A stretch of 14,122 nucleotides of DNA from positions 1 through 14,122 of the forward strand of contig JAUPVH010000032.1 in assembly GCA_030917125.1 (NCBI GenBank), in the 5' to 3' direction. This DNA comes from Patescibacteria group bacterium. GTDB lineage: Bacteria > Patescibacteriota > Saccharimonadia > CAILAD01 > GCA-016700035. Under the pieces are notes generated by a model that saw only the letters and a list, made by a program, of their open reading frames with translations, searched no databases and was not told the origin of the DNA. The position numbers and the translations under genes are program-made. Below, piece by piece: positions 12,942-14,122 of the stretch (the stretch's first letter is position 1; every line of letters starts with the position of its first letter).

Positions 12942-13186
12942 CTACAGCTATGCGAGAAAAAGACATCCAGGATGCAATCCATGAATGTCTGGTGAGTGAG
13001 GACTGGACGGATGAGCACATGTTGCGCAAGCGTGCCGAGGCCAGGCTTGGTCACAAGCTGAAGTATCACGAACTGTCGCGGGCTGTTGTTGCCTTGCTCA
13101 ACGCCAACCGCATCGAACGTCGCCGGCCTCGCTCGAACGGCGACGGTGCATTGCCGCATATGCAATATCGGCGTATTAAGAGCTAG
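12938..13186 (+). CDS. Small winged-helix-like protein, array member 2
   Basis: An 82-residue basic protein. Its layout repeats that of its neighbours: helix EKDIQDAIHECLVSE (7-21), helix EHMLRKRAEARLG (26-38), helix KYHELSRAVVALLNANRIERR (42-62) and a wing with a turn SNGDGALP before the strand HMQYRRIK. The arrangement L-x-x-h-h-x-x-L followed by a basic R-I-E-R-R-R segment matches members 1, 3 and 4. It has an AGGAG ribosome site at 12926-12930 inside the end of member 1 and overlaps it by 4 bases (ATGA at 12938-12941). The short length and high charge suggest a bare DNA-binding domain that acts as a dimer or with its neighbours. No known family is recognised. Confidence 0.7.
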   Translation: MTTAMREKDIQDAIHECLVSEDWTDEHMLRKRAEARLGHKLKYHELSRAVVALLNANRIERRRPRSNGDGALPHMQYRRIKS

Positions 13187-13198
13187 AATTACCAGCTT

Positions 13199-13531
13199 AT
13201 GCCATCTCAACTCAGCAAATCGCGCCGGTTTTACAGCTCACGCTATGTACAGCAGCTCATTTTCCGGTCGCTGGAGAACGGAGAATGGCTGAACGTGCAA
13301 GAACTGTCAGATCGGATGGCGAGCCTAAACAATGGTGTGCGTATTCGGCTTGATCTTCGCGATCGGGCAATCACATATCTCCGCAATCGAGCTTTTCTCG
13401 AGTTGCAAGCACGAGAAACCGGTATCTACCGGGTTGTAGAAGTGCGGATGCGTAACGACGCCCATCGTCAGTGGCGGTGTGGTGCTCGGCACTGGATTTG
13501 CCCGCCAATTGTCAATTGGCCTCACGAATAG
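13199..13531 (+). CDS. Small winged-helix-like protein, array member 3
   Basis: A 110-residue protein. Its winged-helix part spans about 14-82: helix RYVQQLIFRSLENGEW, helix VQELSDRMASLN, helix DLRDRAITYLRNRAFLELQ and wing ARETGIYRVVEVR. The last 28 residues (DAHRQWRCGARHWICPPIV...) carry two Cys and several Trp and are unlike the others. No good ribosome site stands before the ATG at 13199, 12 bases after the stop of member 2, so translation may depend on coupling. The stop codon lies inside a terminator hairpin (13518-13542), and a 15-base palindrome sits immediately before that. The gene is the last of the first transcription unit. Function unknown, probably nucleic-acid binding. Confidence 0.68.
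   Translation: MPSQLSKSRRFYSSRYVQQLIFRSLENGEWLNVQELSDRMASLNNGVRIRLDLRDRAITYLRNRAFLELQARETGIYRVVEVRMRNDAHRQWRCGARHWICPPIVNWPHE
13505..13519. repeat. 15-base perfect palindrome in the end of array member 3
   Basis: CCAATTG (13505-13511), central T, CAATTGG (13513-13519). It shares its last two bases with the left arm of the following terminator hairpin, so the two structures compete in RNA. In DNA it could be a repressor site. Confidence 0.7.
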
Positions 13532-13542
13532 TGAGGTCTTTT
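13518..13542 (+). terminator. Terminator containing the stop codon of array member 3
   Basis: Stem 13520-13525 with 13531-13536 around the loop GAATA, extended by G13519-T13537 and G13518-C13538, then four T (13539-13542). The TAG stop (13529-13531) lies in the loop and first pair. The T run is short, so read-through is possible. Confidence 0.7.
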
Positions 13543-13544
13543 AA

Positions 13545-13573
13545 TTGCAAATTACTCATTAAAGTTATATAAT
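13545..13573 (+). promoter_or_regulatory. Promoter of array member 4
   Basis: TTGCAA (13545-13550), 17 bases, then consensus TATAAT (13568-13573). It follows the terminator at once. The transcript would start near 13580, with AGGAG at 13602-13606 before the ATG. Confidence 0.8.
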
Positions 13574-13612
13574 GATAAACCGTTTTGCACCTTCCATCCC
13601 CAGGAGAAATTC

Positions 13613-14122
13613 ATGATTGTTTCGACACAATACTCTCTCCACCGTCTGCTCGTTGAGCAATTGCGTGGTCAGAGTCAGTCCGGACTGGAGGCAGTCTGCG
13701 CGTCAGTTTCTGAGTCTGCCAACGTTCCGATCGAGGGGGTCTACTTCGCGCTCGGCGAGCTGATGACGCTCGACATCGTGCAGTTCCATCCGACTGTCGC
13801 CGTCAAGGGAGAGCCTGAACCGCAGGCTGCTGTCTGGATCGATCACGTTGGCTACGACCTGTACCGTTGCCTGGCTGAAGTCAGCAAGTCCACGCGTACG
13901 CTCAGTTGCGGCACCACCATGCTGTTCATCGTAAACGCGTGCGGCATGGCTACCAAGAGCCAGCTCTTTCAGCGCCTGTACTTCGTCAAGGGTGCTCGCC
14001 GCTACAGCTACACACGCCTTTCGGTGTTGCTCTGGGCGCTGGTCAGGACCGGTCGATTGGTTGTCCGACGTGATGAATCTGGCATCCCTCTGTTCGACAT
14101 CGCGCGCGAGGGTCGCCACAAG
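13613..14122 (+). CDS. Protein with two winged-helix-like modules, array member 4 (3'-truncated by window edge)
   Basis: An open frame of 170 codons that runs to the last base of the window, so its end is not seen. Two winged-helix-like modules can be drawn: residues about 5-66 (helix SLHRLLVEQLRGQ, helix GLEAVCASVSESA, helix PIEGVYFALGELMTLDIVQF) and about 95-165 (helix TTMLFIVNACG, helix KSQLFQRLYFV, helix YTRLSVLLWALVRTGRLVVRR, wing DESGIPLFDIA). A linker with PEPQAA joins them. The start is firm: AGGAG at 13602-13606, 7 bases before the ATG, under a consensus promoter. Base composition rises here: 37 of 60 bases are G or C in 13741-13800, against 25 of 60 in 12301-12360. This could be a transferred segment or a different expression class. 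Family unknown. Confidence 0.78.
   Translation, partial: MIVSTQYSLHRLLVEQLRGQSQSGLEAVCASVSESANVPIEGVYFALGELMTLDIVQFHPTVAVKGEPEPQAAVWIDHVGYDLYRCLAEVSKSTRTLSCGTTMLFIVNACGMATKSQLFQRLYFVKGARRYSYTRLSVLLWALVRTGRLVVRRDESGIPLFDIAREGRHK

Noticed and set aside
12872..13210. A minus-strand frame of 112 codons across array members 1 and 2
   Set aside because: It lies opposite two genes joined by an ATGA overlap with a ribosome site. It has no promoter or ribosome site of its own.
13703..14119. A long minus-strand open frame at the right end
   Set aside because: It is opposite array member 4, which has a consensus promoter, an AGGAG site and an open frame to the window end. The minus frame has no start signals and its composition is that of a shadow in G/C-rich DNA.
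1..14122. tRNA, rRNA, insertion sequence or integrase
   Set aside because: I looked for cloverleaf elements, transposase motifs and flanking inverted repeats and saw none. A dedicated search could still find a degenerate element.

Overview
The window looks like a chromosomal stretch of a small-genome bacterium, most likely a Candidate Phyla Radiation member and probably Saccharibacteria (TM7). Reasons are the very compact layout (1-base and 4-base gene overlaps, terminators built into stop codons), a minimal Tat system of one TatC and one TatA, many small membrane proteins, and a collagen-like protein whose N-terminus (GSDGGTWGDILNEFL) is of a type I associate with this group. UGA is used as an ordinary stop (at 7828-7830 and 12939-12941), so the UGA-to-glycine code of Gracilibacteria/SR1 does not apply. 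There is no rRNA or universal marker here, so the assignment is inference.

Layout. (1) 1-1094: the end of a GT4 glycosyltransferase. (2) 1158-4918: a tightly coupled three-gene module of a collagen-like fibre protein, a phage tail-fibre-like beta-rich protein and a 926-residue protein with two jelly-roll-like domains and a C-terminal esterase-type alpha/beta hydrolase. None has a visible signal peptide. (3) 4915-6236: tatC and tatA, divergently transcribed from recognisable promoters. (4) 6324-7403: a DUF2200 protein and a four-helix membrane protein. (5) 7461-7968: a two-gene unit of a 46-residue peptide and a possible divergent tautomerase-like protein. (6) 8038-10330: a membrane-anchored DAGK-type lipid kinase and a sulfotransferase. 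(7) 10387-11351: an anchored protein of unknown function and a YggT protein. (8) 11484-12160: a coupled DUF6325-SHOCT pair. (9) 12204-12560: a minimal two-helix potassium channel. (10) 12633-14122: four consecutive small proteins that all look like winged-helix DNA-binding proteins, the last cut by the window end.

Much of the window serves the cell envelope: sugar transfer, lipid phosphorylation, sulfation, Tat export, ion flux, and a fibre/lectin/esterase module. For an epibiont this would suit building and decorating the surface that contacts its host, but that link is inference. The two most interesting places are the signal-less fibre-esterase module (1158-4918), where two same-frame genes are separated by a single TAG followed directly by ATG, and the winged-helix array at the right end with its strong promoters, palindrome and in-gene terminator. 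No stretch longer than about 300 bases lacks a gene.
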